Assembly: GCF_900110575.1 (NCBI RefSeq)
Contig: NZ_FOEF01000014.1
Span: forward strand, 62,001-126,000
Length of the DNA: 64,000 nucleotides
Direction of reading: 5' to 3'
Source of the DNA: Amycolatopsis saalfeldensis
GTDB taxonomy: Bacteria > Actinomycetota > Actinomycetes > Mycobacteriales > Pseudonocardiaceae
Under the pieces are notes generated by a model. That model worked only from the letters and a program-made list of their open reading frames with translations, had not been told where the DNA came from and made no database searches. This document shows, piece by piece, positions 41,042 to 48,837 of the stretch (its first letter is position 1; each line of letters starts with the position of its first letter). A program made the position numbers and the translations under genes.

Positions 41042-42517
41042 ATGGGTGAAACGGCAAGGACGCCGTCGGTGCTGATCGTCGGCACCGGGTTCGGCGGGAT
41101 CGCGACGGCGATCGAGCTCAAGCGCGCCGGGTTCCACGACATCACGATCCTGGAGCAGGCGGACGAGCCCGGCGGCGTGTGGCGTGAAAACACCTACCCG
41201 GGCGCGGCTTGCGACGTCGCTTCGCCGCTCTACTCCTTCTCCTACGAGCCCAACCCGCGCTGGCCCCGGCGGTTCTCGCTGCAGCCGGACATCCACGCCT
41301 ACCTCAAGCGGGTCATCGGCAAGTACGGGATCGCCCCGCACATCCGGTACGGGCAAGAGGTCACCGCGGCCACCTTCGACGAAGGCCGCTGGCGCGTGGA
41401 GACGGCGGGCGGCGAGACCTACGAGGCGGACGTGTTCGTGCCGGCCGTCGGCCAGCTCTCGCGACCGGCGATGCCCGACCTCCCCGGGCTCGGCACCTTC
41501 GAGGGCCCCGCGTTCCATTCCGCGCGCTGGGACCACGAGGCGCCGTTGGAAGGCAAGCGCGTCGCGGTGATCGGGACCGGCGCGAGCGCCATCCAGTTCG
41601 TGCCGGAGCTGCAGAAGCGCGTCGCGAAGCTGACCATCTTCCAGCGCACCGCGCCGCACATCATGGCCAAGAACGACGCGCGTTACACCGGCTGGCAGCA
41701 GCGGCTGTTCCGGCGTGTCCCGGCCACCCAGCTGTTCGGCCGGCTGCGGATCTTCCTGCTGGCCGAGTATGCGACGTACGCCATGACGCACCACCCGGTC
41801 CTGGCGAAGGTGTTCGAGGCCCGCACCGCGCAGCTGCGGCGCCGGTACCTCAAGGATCCCGAGCTGCGACGCAAGCTCACGCCCGGCTTCCCGCTGGGCT
41901 GCAAGCGAATCCTGTTCACCAGCAACTACCTGCCCGCCGTCGCGCAGCCGAACGTCGAGGTCGAGACCACCCGGATCCGCGAGATCACCCCGCGCGGCGT
42001 GCGCACCGAGGACGGCGTCGAGCACGAGGTGGACGCGATCGTCTACGGCACCGGCTTCCGCGCGACCGAATTCCTCGGCACCATGAAGGTGCACGGGCTC
42101 GGCGGGCGGGCGCTGTCCGATGCCTGGGCCGGTGGCGCCCGGGCGTACCTGGGCCTTTCGGTGCCCGGCTTCCCGAACCTGTTCTGCGTCTACGGCCCCA
42201 ACACCAACCTCGGCGCGGGCTCCATCATCTACATGCTCGAACGGCAGGCGCGCTACATCCGCCAGGCCGTGGAGCAGCTGACCCGGCCCGGAGTGTCCTA
42301 TTTGGACGTCAGACCGGAAGTCGAAGAGCGGTACGACACCGAGGTGCAGCGGCGGCTCTCGCGTAGCGTCTGGAGCGCGTGCAGCAGCTGGTACCGGCAG
42401 GCCGACGGCCGGGTGAGCACCAACTGGCCCGGCCTGGTGACCGAATACGACCGCCGGACCCGCCGCCTCGACCCGGCCGACTACCAGCTGGTGACCCTCC
42501 CCGGTAAAGCCCACTGA
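41042..42517 (+). CDS. Flavin-containing / Baeyer-Villiger-type monooxygenase
   Basis: A 491-residue FAD- and NADPH-dependent enzyme. FAD-binding GTGFGG at 14-19 and WRENTYPGAACDV, the Baeyer-Villiger fingerprint FEGPAFHSARWD at 153-164, a second Rossmann motif GTGASAIQFV, and a YGTGFRATEF segment are present. Such enzymes insert oxygen next to ketones or oxidise heteroatoms; the substrate is unknown. ATG 41042 preferred over a TTG three codons upstream. Lies 73 bases after the AlkZ-like gene in the same direction and is followed by a strong hairpin. Confidence 0.9.
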   Translation: MGETARTPSVLIVGTGFGGIATAIELKRAGFHDITILEQADEPGGVWRENTYPGAACDVASPLYSFSYEPNPRWPRRFSLQPDIHAYLKRVIGKYGIAPHIRYGQEVTAATFDEGRWRVETAGGETYEADVFVPAVGQLSRPAMPDLPGLGTFEGPAFHSARWDHEAPLEGKRVAVIGTGASAIQFVPELQKRVAKLTIFQRTAPHIMAKNDARYTGWQQRLFRRVPATQLFGRLRIFLLAEYATYAMTHHPVLAKVFEARTAQLRRRYLKDPELRRKLTPGFPLGCKRILFTSNYLPAVAQPNVEVETTRIREITPRGVRTEDGVEHEVDAIVYGTGFRATEFLGTMKVHGLGGRALSDAWAGGARAYLGLSVPGFPNLFCVYGPNTNLGAGSIIYMLERQARYIRQAVEQLTRPGVSYLDVRPEVEERYDTEVQRRLSRSVWSACSSWYRQADGRVSTNWPGLVTEYDRRTRRLDPADYQLVTLPGKAH

Positions 42518-42621
42518 CCAGGCGATTCAACAGCTGCACAACCGATCTGCCTACCAGGACCGGGCAGGCTGGACCCGGTCGCACGCGCTCACCCCCTCTG
42601 CGCGCGTGCACTGGGGGTGTT

Positions 42622-42675
42622 CTGGAGGGGTTCCCGCGGCGACTCCCTCCCCTGTCGTCGCGGGAGCCCCTCCAG
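42622..42675. terminator. Long hairpin between convergent monooxygenase and chitinase genes
   Basis: CTGGAGGGG followed by CCCGCG and CGAC at 42622-42643 pairs with GTCG, CGCGGG and CCCCTCCAG at 42654-42675 with few mismatches; the loop is 10 pyrimidine-rich bases. It can serve both directions. Confidence 0.7.
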
Positions 42676-42692
42676 GTCTGTCCGGACCACCC

Positions 42693-43733
42693 CTACGGCA
42701 GGTTCGCGAGCCCGGCACCGACGGTGTTCGCGAACGCGTACCCGGCGGCCGCGTCCCAGTTGATCGACCAGGTCATGGCGCCGCGGATCGCCGGGTACGT
42801 CGCCGGGGGCTTGTACGAGTCACAGCCCGAGCCCTTGGCCAGGCAGTTCAGCGCCGAGACCACGTTCGACGGCGACTGGTAGCCGCCGCCCGCCGCCGAG
42901 CCGGACGCGGGCAGGCCGAGGGCCACCTGGTCGTCGCGCAGGCCGCCCTGCAGCTGGATGCACGCGAGCGCGGTCAGGAAGTTGACCGTGGACTGGCCGT
43001 AGACCTGGCCGTCGCAGCCGAGCATGGTGCCGGAGTTGTAGTACTGCATGTTGACGATCGTCAGGATGTCCTTGATGTTCAGCGCGAGCTGGAAGTAGGC
43101 GCCTTGCGTGGACTGCATGTCGATCGTCTGCGGCGCCATCGTGATCACCTGGCCGCCGCCGTCGTGGATGCTGCGCAGCGCCTGGGCCATGTAGGTGGCG
43201 TTGACGCCGTTCTCCAGGTCGATGTCGACGCCGTCGAACCCGTAGGTGGAGATCAGCGACTTGATCGAGTTGGCGAAGTTGTCCGCGGACGCCGAGTCGC
43301 TGACGTTGATGGTGCCGTTCTGGCCGCCGACGGAGATGATGACCTGCTGCCCGCGCGCCTGCACGGCCTTGATGTCGGCGCGGAACTGGTCGTCGGTGTA
43401 GCCGCCGAGCGCCGAGGACAGGCCCGAGTCGAGCGTGAAGCTCACCGCGCCCGGTGTGCTCGTGGCGTCGGCGAAGGCCACGGCGATGATGTTGTACTGC
43501 GAAGGCACATCTGCGAGCTTCAGCGGCTTCGCGCCGTTGTCGAAGTTCTGCCAGTAGCCGGTGAGCAGGTGCTTGGGCAGGGCGTTGGGGGCCGCCTTCA
43601 CCGCGCCCGGATGGTCGGCGGCGGTCCTGACTGCGGCGGCGGAAGCATTGCCGCTGACGGCGAACGTCACCGCGAGGCCGGCGGCCACCGTGGCCACCAG
43701 CGCGGTCAGCGCCTTCTTGGGGTTACGGGACAT
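42693..43733 (-). CDS. Secreted GH18 chitinase
   Basis: A 346-residue exported glycosidase that hydrolyses chitin. Signal peptide MSRNPKKALTALVATVAAG... with cleavage near GNASAAA (residue 33). The GH18 domain fills the rest: HLLTGYWQNFDNGA, QVIISVGGQNG, and the catalytic DxxDxDxE motif as DGVDIDLE; MQYYN follows. There is no carbohydrate-binding module, so it is a single-domain enzyme like small Streptomyces family 18 chitinases. Its promoter region carries a near-consensus DasR site, which predicts control by N-acetylglucosamine. Confidence 0.94.
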   Translation of the reverse strand: MSRNPKKALTALVATVAAGLAVTFAVSGNASAAAVRTAADHPGAVKAAPNALPKHLLTGYWQNFDNGAKPLKLADVPSQYNIIAVAFADATSTPGAVSFTLDSGLSSALGGYTDDQFRADIKAVQARGQQVIISVGGQNGTINVSDSASADNFANSIKSLISTYGFDGVDIDLENGVNATYMAQALRSIHDGGGQVITMAPQTIDMQSTQGAYFQLALNIKDILTIVNMQYYNSGTMLGCDGQVYGQSTVNFLTALACIQLQGGLRDDQVALGLPASGSAAGGGYQSPSNVVSALNCLAKGSGCDSYKPPATYPAIRGAMTWSINWDAAAGYAFANTVGAGLANLP

Positions 43734-43772
43734 GGGGAGACCTCCACGGGAGAGTGAGGCAGGTCACCACAA

Positions 43773-43799
43773 AGTGGACTAGACCAATACCGATGTCAA
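43773..43799 (-). promoter_or_regulatory. Chitinase promoter with DasR-like (dre) site
   Basis: AGTGGACTAGACCAAT at 43773-43788 matches the known dre consensus ACTGGTCTAGACCAGT at 13 of 16 positions. On the minus strand TTGACA lies at 43799-43794, so the site overlaps the spacer of a probable promoter about 40-60 bases upstream of the chitinase start. Confidence 0.7.
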
Positions 43800-43890
43800 G
43801 GCACCCTTGGGCAGGCCCATACGAAAGTCGCACCGCGCCGGACGGCAGAATGCACGATACGGAACGTCGAGACGGAGCAGGAGCTTGGTT

Positions 43891-46296
43891 GTGAGCGTGC
43901 AGTCGGTCGAGCAGCGGATCGCTGAAGAGCTGGAGGTGCGCGAAGGGCAGGTCAAGGCCGCCGTCGATCTCCTCGACGGGGGGTCGACCGTGCCGTTCAT
44001 CGCCCGGTACCGCAAGGAGGTCACCGGGATGCTCGACGACGCGCAGCTGCGCACGCTGGAGGAGCGCCTGCGCTACCTGCGTGAGCTCGACGAGCGCCGC
44101 GTCGCCGTGCTGGAGTCCATCCGGACCCAGGGCAAGCTGGACGAGGCCCTGGAGGCGCAGATCCTCGCCGCGGACACGAAGTCGCGGCTCGAGGACATCT
44201 ACCTGCCGTACAAGCCGAAGCGGCGGACGAAGGCCCAGATCGCGCGTGAGGCCGGCCTCGAGCCGCTGGCCGACGGCCTGATGAACGACCCGTCGACCGA
44301 CCCGCACGCGGCCGCCGCGGTGTTCGTCGACGCCGACAAGGGCGTGGCCGACGCGCAGGCGGCGCTCGACGGCGCCCGCTCGATCCTGGTCGAGCGCTTC
44401 GCGGAGGACGCCGACCTGATCGGCGAACTGCGCGAGAAGATGTGGACCGAAGGCCACCTCACGTCGAAGGTCCGCGCGGGCAAGGAGACCGAAGGCGCCA
44501 AGTTCGCCGACTACTTCGACTTCTCCGAGCCGTACACCAAGCTCCCCTCGCACCGCATCCTCGCGATGCTGCGTGGCGAGAAGGAAGAAGTCCTCGACCT
44601 TTCGATGGAGCCGGAGGAGCCTTCCGAAGAGCCGCGGGTCGGGCCGACGCAGTACGAGCAGCGAATCGCGCACAAGGTCGGCATCACCCAGCAGGGCCGC
44701 CCGGCGGACAAGTGGCTCGGCGACACGGTGCGCTGGGCCTGGCGCACGAAGATCCTCCTGCACCTGGGCATCGACCTGCGGATGCGGCTGCGCCAGTCGG
44801 CCGAGGACGACGCCGTGCGCGTGTTCGCGGCCAACCTGCGCGACCTGCTGCTGGCCGCCCCGGCCGGCACCCGCGCGACGATGGGCCTCGACCCCGGCTT
44901 CCGCACCGGGGTGAAGGTGGCGGTCGTCGACGCCACCGGCAAGGTCGTCGACACCCACGTGATCTACCCGCACCAGCCGGCGAACAAGTGGGACCAGTCG
45001 ATCGCCGAGCTGGCCGTCCTGTGCGCGCGGCACAACGTGGACCTGATCTCGATCGGCAACGGCACCGCCTCGCGCGAGACGGACAAGCTCGCGCAGGAGC
45101 TGATCAAGAAGCACGCCGAGCTGAAGCTGACGAAGGCCGTGGTCTCGGAGGCGGGTGCTTCGGTGTACTCGGCGTCGGCGTTCGCTTCGCAGGAGCTGCC
45201 GGGCATGGACGTTTCGCTGCGCGGCGCCGTCTCGATCGCACGACGGCTGCAGGACCCGCTGGCGGAGCTGGTGAAGATCGACCCGAAGTCGATCGGCGTC
45301 GGGCAGTACCAGCATGACCTGTCCGAGGCCTCGCTGTCGCGCTCGCTCGACGCGGTGGTGGAGGACTGTGTGAACGCCGTGGGCGTGGACGTGAACACGG
45401 CGTCCGCGCCGCTGCTCACCCGCGTCTCGGGCATCACCACGGGGCTGGCCGAGAACATCGTGTCCCACCGCGACTCGAACGGGCCGTTCAAGACGCGCAC
45501 CGCGCTCAAGGAGGTCGCGCGGCTCGGCCCGAAGGCGTTCGAGCAGTGCGCGGGCTTCCTGCGCATCCCGGACGGCGACGACCCGCTCGACGCGTCGTCG
45601 GTGCACCCCGAGGCCTACCCGGTGGTCCGGCGGATCCTGACCGCCACCAGCACGGACCTCCGTTCGCTGATCGGCAGCACGCGCACGCTGCAGGCGCTGA
45701 AGCCGGCCGAGTTCGTCGACGAGACCTTCGGCCTGCCGACGGTCACCGACATCCTGGCCGAGCTGGAGAAGCCGGGCCGCGACCCGCGCCCGGCGTTCAA
45801 GACGGCCACCTTCGCCGAGGGCGTCGAGAAGATCGGCGACCTCACGCCGGGCATGCGGCTGGAGGGCGTGGTGACGAACGTGGCGGCGTTCGGCGCGTTC
45901 ATCGACGTCGGCGTGCACCAGGACGGGCTCGCGCACGTCTCGGCGCTGTCGAAGAACTTCGTGAAGGACCCGCGCGACGTCGTGAAGCCCGGTGACATCG
46001 TGAAGGTCAAGGTGCTGGACGTCGACGTGCCGCGCAAGCGGATCTCGTTGACGCTGCGCCTGGACGACGAGCCGGGCACCTCGTCGCAGGACCGCCGCGG
46101 CGGCGGCGGTGCCCAGCAGGGCGGCGGGCGTGACCGCGGCCAAGGCGGCGGTGGCCAGCGCCGGGGCGGCCAGCAGCCGAACCGCGGCGGAAACGGCGGC
46201 GGCCGGGACCGCGGCGGCAATTCCGGCGGCAGTGGCGGCAGCGGCGGCAGCGGCTCCATGGCCGACGCCCTCCGGCGCGCCGGGTTCGGCAAGTAA
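43891..46296 (+). CDS. tex: Tex family RNA-binding protein
   Basis: An 801-residue Tex protein involved in transcription-coupled processes. Domains in order: helical N-terminal Tex domain (VPFIARYRKEVTGMLDDAQL), YqgF-like nuclease fold (MGLDPGFRTGVKVAVVD), helix-hairpin-helix segments (VSGITTGLAENIVSHRD), and an S1 RNA-binding domain near 645-715 (LEGVVTNVAAFGAFIDVGV). After that comes a 75-residue Gly/Arg-rich tail (repeats of RGG and GGSGG), not part of the core family. GTG 43891 follows AGGAG; a TTG two codons upstream is possible. Followed by a bidirectional terminator. Confidence 0.93.
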   Translation: MSVQSVEQRIAEELEVREGQVKAAVDLLDGGSTVPFIARYRKEVTGMLDDAQLRTLEERLRYLRELDERRVAVLESIRTQGKLDEALEAQILAADTKSRLEDIYLPYKPKRRTKAQIAREAGLEPLADGLMNDPSTDPHAAAAVFVDADKGVADAQAALDGARSILVERFAEDADLIGELREKMWTEGHLTSKVRAGKETEGAKFADYFDFSEPYTKLPSHRILAMLRGEKEEVLDLSMEPEEPSEEPRVGPTQYEQRIAHKVGITQQGRPADKWLGDTVRWAWRTKILLHLGIDLRMRLRQSAEDDAVRVFAANLRDLLLAAPAGTRATMGLDPGFRTGVKVAVVDATGKVVDTHVIYPHQPANKWDQSIAELAVLCARHNVDLISIGNGTASRETDKLAQELIKKHAELKLTKAVVSEAGASVYSASAFASQELPGMDVSLRGAVSIARRLQDPLAELVKIDPKSIGVGQYQHDLSEASLSRSLDAVVEDCVNAVGVDVNTASAPLLTRVSGITTGLAENIVSHRDSNGPFKTRTALKEVARLGPKAFEQCAGFLRIPDGDDPLDASSVHPEAYPVVRRILTATSTDLRSLIGSTRTLQALKPAEFVDETFGLPTVTDILAELEKPGRDPRPAFKTATFAEGVEKIGDLTPGMRLEGVVTNVAAFGAFIDVGVHQDGLAHVSALSKNFVKDPRDVVKPGDIVKVKVLDVDVPRKRISLTLRLDDEPGTSSQDRRGGGGAQQGGGRDRGQGGGGQRRGGQQPNRGGNGGGRDRGGNSGGSGGSGGSGSMADALRRAGFGK

Positions 46297-46299
46297 GGA

Positions 46300-46345
46300 C
46301 TCGTGGGTGTTTATGCCGGCTAGAACCGGCATAAACACCCACGAG
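46300..46345. terminator. 20-bp perfect-stem bidirectional terminator
   Basis: The arm at 46300-46319 (begins CTCGTGGGTGTT, ends ATGCCGG) pairs without mismatch with 46326-46345 around a 6-base loop, followed by GCTTTT. It separates the convergent tex and small AtzG-like genes. The GCCGG-containing core resembles the hairpin at 8574-8605. Confidence 0.8.
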
Positions 46346-46349
46346 CTTT

Positions 46350-46568
46350 TCAGTGCGCCCAGTCCTCGATGACCGCCTCCGCGCGGAAGCGCAGGGCCGG
46401 GTCGGCGTAACGGGCTTCGGGCACGGCATACAGCGCCTCGACCCCGGCCCGCTGCGCCGGATATGCCGCCGCGTAGGCCGTCAGCTCGACCTCGCTCGCG
46501 GGCAGCGAGGCGACGTCGAGCAGCTTCCGGATCACGTCCACTGTGGACTCCGAAGTCAGTTCAGGCAT
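46350..46568 (-). CDS. Small AtzG-like (DUF4089-type) amidase partner protein
   Basis: A 72-residue protein without signal or membrane helix, predicted as two helices plus an extended tail. The sequence TAYAAAYPAQRAGVEALY followed by YADPALRFRAE matches by eye the AtzG-like/DUF4089 family, small GatC-like proteins that bind an AtzE-type amidase. It follows the amidase gene by 26 bases, exactly the expected partner. ATG 46568 with GGAAGGGG upstream was chosen. If the call is right, it stabilises the amidase or shapes its active site. Confidence 0.62.
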   Translation of the reverse strand: MPELTSESTVDVIRKLLDVASLPASEVELTAYAAAYPAQRAGVEALYAVPEARYADPALRFRAEAVIEDWAH

Positions 46569-46594
46569 GGCTTTCCCCTTCCAGGACAAGCAAA

Positions 46595-48016
46595 TCAGGC
46601 GGCGACGGGAGCCGAAACCAGCGCGGGCTCACGCAGGTGCCAATCGGTGACGAGCTGGAACGCCGCCCCCGTACGCAGCAGGGCTGCCTCTCCGAAGGCG
46701 GGCCCGGCAACCTGCATCGAAAGCGGCAACCCGGCCGCGGTGAAGCCCATCGGCACGGCGAGCACGGGGTTGCCGAGGCTGTCCCAGTACGGCGTGAAAA
46801 TCGTCGAGAACAACGCGCCGACGTCCGGCACCCCATCCGGGCCGGCCAGGCTGTCGAACGCGGGCGCGCCGGCCGCGGCGGTCGGCATCACGGCCACGTC
46901 CACGGTCCGGAACAGCTTCGCGATCGCGTCCTGCGCCACCCGCCGGACGCGCTGGGCCTGCACGTAGTCGGCGCCGGAGACGGTCGCCCCGGTGGCCAGC
47001 ATCGCCCTGGTGCCAACGAAGTAGTCGGTCCAGCGGCCGGAAAGATCGCCGCGGTGATACGCCAGCGCCTCGCAGCCCATGGTGATCATGTCCGCCGTGA
47101 TCATCTCCGGCCACAACGGCAGCGACACCTCCACCACCTCCGCGCCCAGCCCGGTGAGCACGGCGACGGCCGCGTCGAACGTGCTCGCCAGCGAGGGATC
47201 GCCGTCGGCCGGGAAATGGTGTTCGCGCACCACGCCGACGCGCAGCCCGGTCAGGTCGCCGCCGAGTTCCGGCGCGGTGAACGGCGCGTCGACGCAGTCC
47301 GGGTCGCTCGCATGCGGCCCGGCGAGCACCTCCAGCACCGACGCGCAGTCCTGCGCGCTGCGGGCGAGCGGCCCGATGTGGTCGAGGCTGTAGCCCAGCG
47401 GCACGCAGCCGGACTTCGGCACCCGGCCGAACGTCGGCATCAGCCCGCTCACCCCGCAGAACGCCGCCGGGATGCGGATGCTGCCGCCGGTGTCCGTGCC
47501 GAGCCCGGCCAGGAACATGCCGGCCGCGACGCCGCTGCCGGTGCCCGAGCTGGACCCGCCGGGCCAGGTCGCCGTGTCCCACGGGTTGCGCGGCACCGGG
47601 AACGGCTTGGTGTCGTCCGGCATGCCGCAGGCGAACTCCATCGTGGTGGTCTTGCCGGTGATCACCGCGCCGGCCGCCTTCAGCCGCGCGACGACGGGCG
47701 CGTCCTTGCCCGCGCCCCAGGTCCGGTCGAGGATCAGGCTCTGCGCGGTCGTCGGCCCCTCGGCCATCGCGAGGATGTCCTTGACGCCAAAGGGAATTCC
47801 GTGCAACGGGCCGCGGTCCTCCCCGCGGGCCAGCTCGGTGTCGGCCAGCGCGGCCCGTTCGAGCGCGTACTCGTCGAAGCGGGCGAGGTAGGTGCCCACC
47901 TCGGCGTCGGCGAGATCGGCGCGGGCGATGGCGGCTTCGGTCAGCTGTACGGCCGTGACAGTGCCGTCGCGCAACGCGGCGGCGGCGTCGGTGAGAGTCT
48001 GCGGGGTCTCCGTCAT
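46595..48016 (-). CDS. Amidase (amidase signature family, AtzE-like)
   Basis: A 473-residue amidase-signature hydrolase. The Ser-cisSer-Lys triad is visible: Lys79 in PFGVKDIL, Ser155 in GGSSSG, and nucleophile Ser179 in GTDTGGSIRIP, with the usual 24-residue spacing between the serines. It hydrolyses an amide bond; the AtzG-like partner and the nucleobase-type permease suggest a carbamoyl or ring-derived amide such as a urea-type compound, but the substrate is not known. ATG 48016 overlaps the stop of the GntR gene (ATGA). Confidence 0.9.
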   Translation of the reverse strand: MTETPQTLTDAAAALRDGTVTAVQLTEAAIARADLADAEVGTYLARFDEYALERAALADTELARGEDRGPLHGIPFGVKDILAMAEGPTTAQSLILDRTWGAGKDAPVVARLKAAGAVITGKTTTMEFACGMPDDTKPFPVPRNPWDTATWPGGSSSGTGSGVAAGMFLAGLGTDTGGSIRIPAAFCGVSGLMPTFGRVPKSGCVPLGYSLDHIGPLARSAQDCASVLEVLAGPHASDPDCVDAPFTAPELGGDLTGLRVGVVREHHFPADGDPSLASTFDAAVAVLTGLGAEVVEVSLPLWPEMITADMITMGCEALAYHRGDLSGRWTDYFVGTRAMLATGATVSGADYVQAQRVRRVAQDAIAKLFRTVDVAVMPTAAAGAPAFDSLAGPDGVPDVGALFSTIFTPYWDSLGNPVLAVPMGFTAAGLPLSMQVAGPAFGEAALLRTGAAFQLVTDWHLREPALVSAPVAA

Positions 48017-48837
48017 GCCAGCTCCTCGAGCATCGGGTTGCGGGTTCCGCGCGAAACGATGCGGAACCGGTCCGCGCGGGTCTGGACGAAAGCGAGGTCG
48101 AACAGCCGGCCGGACACGTCGGCGATGGTCTGCTCGATGGCCAGCACGGGCGCGCCGGCGGGCACCCCGAGCACGGCCGCGGTGTGCGGATCGGCGGTTT
48201 CCGCGCCGATCACGAACTCCGAGGCGCCGAACTCGACGCCGGCGTCCGCGAGCAGCGCGTACCAGTCCGTGACGAACGGGCAGTCGCGCAGCTTCTCCGC
48301 CTCGGGGAACAGCGCGTAGTTCGTGGCGAGCCAGAGCGGCTCTTCCTCGTGCAGCGCCACGTATTCCAGGCGCAGGCACGGGATTCCGGCCGGCGCGCCG
48401 AGCCGCTCGGCGGCGACCGCGGACAGCGCCACCACGGACCGGTCCAGCACCCGCGGCCGGGTGCGGCGGTTCAGCAGGCTCGTCGGCGAGGGCGAGCTGG
48501 TGCCGTGCGCCTCGGTGATCCTGGTGCTGACCGAGTGCGCCACGGCGTGGGTCCCGACGCCCTGCGTCCGCTCGATCAGCCCCTCGGCCCGGAGCAGGGC
48601 GAGTGCCTCCCGCACCGCCGCGCGAGACAGCCCGTGCTCGGCCATCAGCTCCGTTTCACCGGGCAGCTGCCCGCCGGTGAACCGGTCGCCCTGCACCGCC
48701 GAACGCAGCAGGTCACGCAGCCTGCGCACGTCGTGCGCTCTCGACGCACCTCGCACACCGCCGGACCATAGGCAGCGGGCGTTGCCTGCCGGGGTCCGCG
48801 GCGTCACCCGGCTGTTAAAGCGGACCGGCGCGCTCAC
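48013..48837 (-). CDS. GntR-family regulator with UTRA ligand domain
   Basis: A 274-residue regulator: GntR winged helix (LLRSAVQGDRFTGGQLPGE; LMAEHGLSRAAVREALALLRAEGL, quoted in part) and a UTRA (HutC-type) sensor domain (LEYVALHEEEPLWLATNYALF; VLAIEQTIADVSGRLFDLAFV, in part). GTG 48837 overlaps the permease stop and has GGAGG 8 bases upstream; GTG 48756 would give a shorter N-terminus. Being inside the operon it probably represses the permease promoter and responds to the imported compound or its product. Confidence 0.88.
   Translation of the reverse strand: MSAPVRFNSRVTPRTPAGNARCLWSGGVRGASRAHDVRRLRDLLRSAVQGDRFTGGQLPGETELMAEHGLSRAAVREALALLRAEGLIERTQGVGTHAVAHSVSTRITEAHGTSSPSPTSLLNRRTRPRVLDRSVVALSAVAAERLGAPAGIPCLRLEYVALHEEEPLWLATNYALFPEAEKLRDCPFVTDWYALLADAGVEFGASEFVIGAETADPHTAAVLGVPAGAPVLAIEQTIADVSGRLFDLAFVQTRADRFRIVSRGTRNPMLEELA

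Noticed and set aside
43723..46338. 871-codon minus-strand frame over tex
   Set aside because: Antisense artefact; low-complexity His/Arg sequence.
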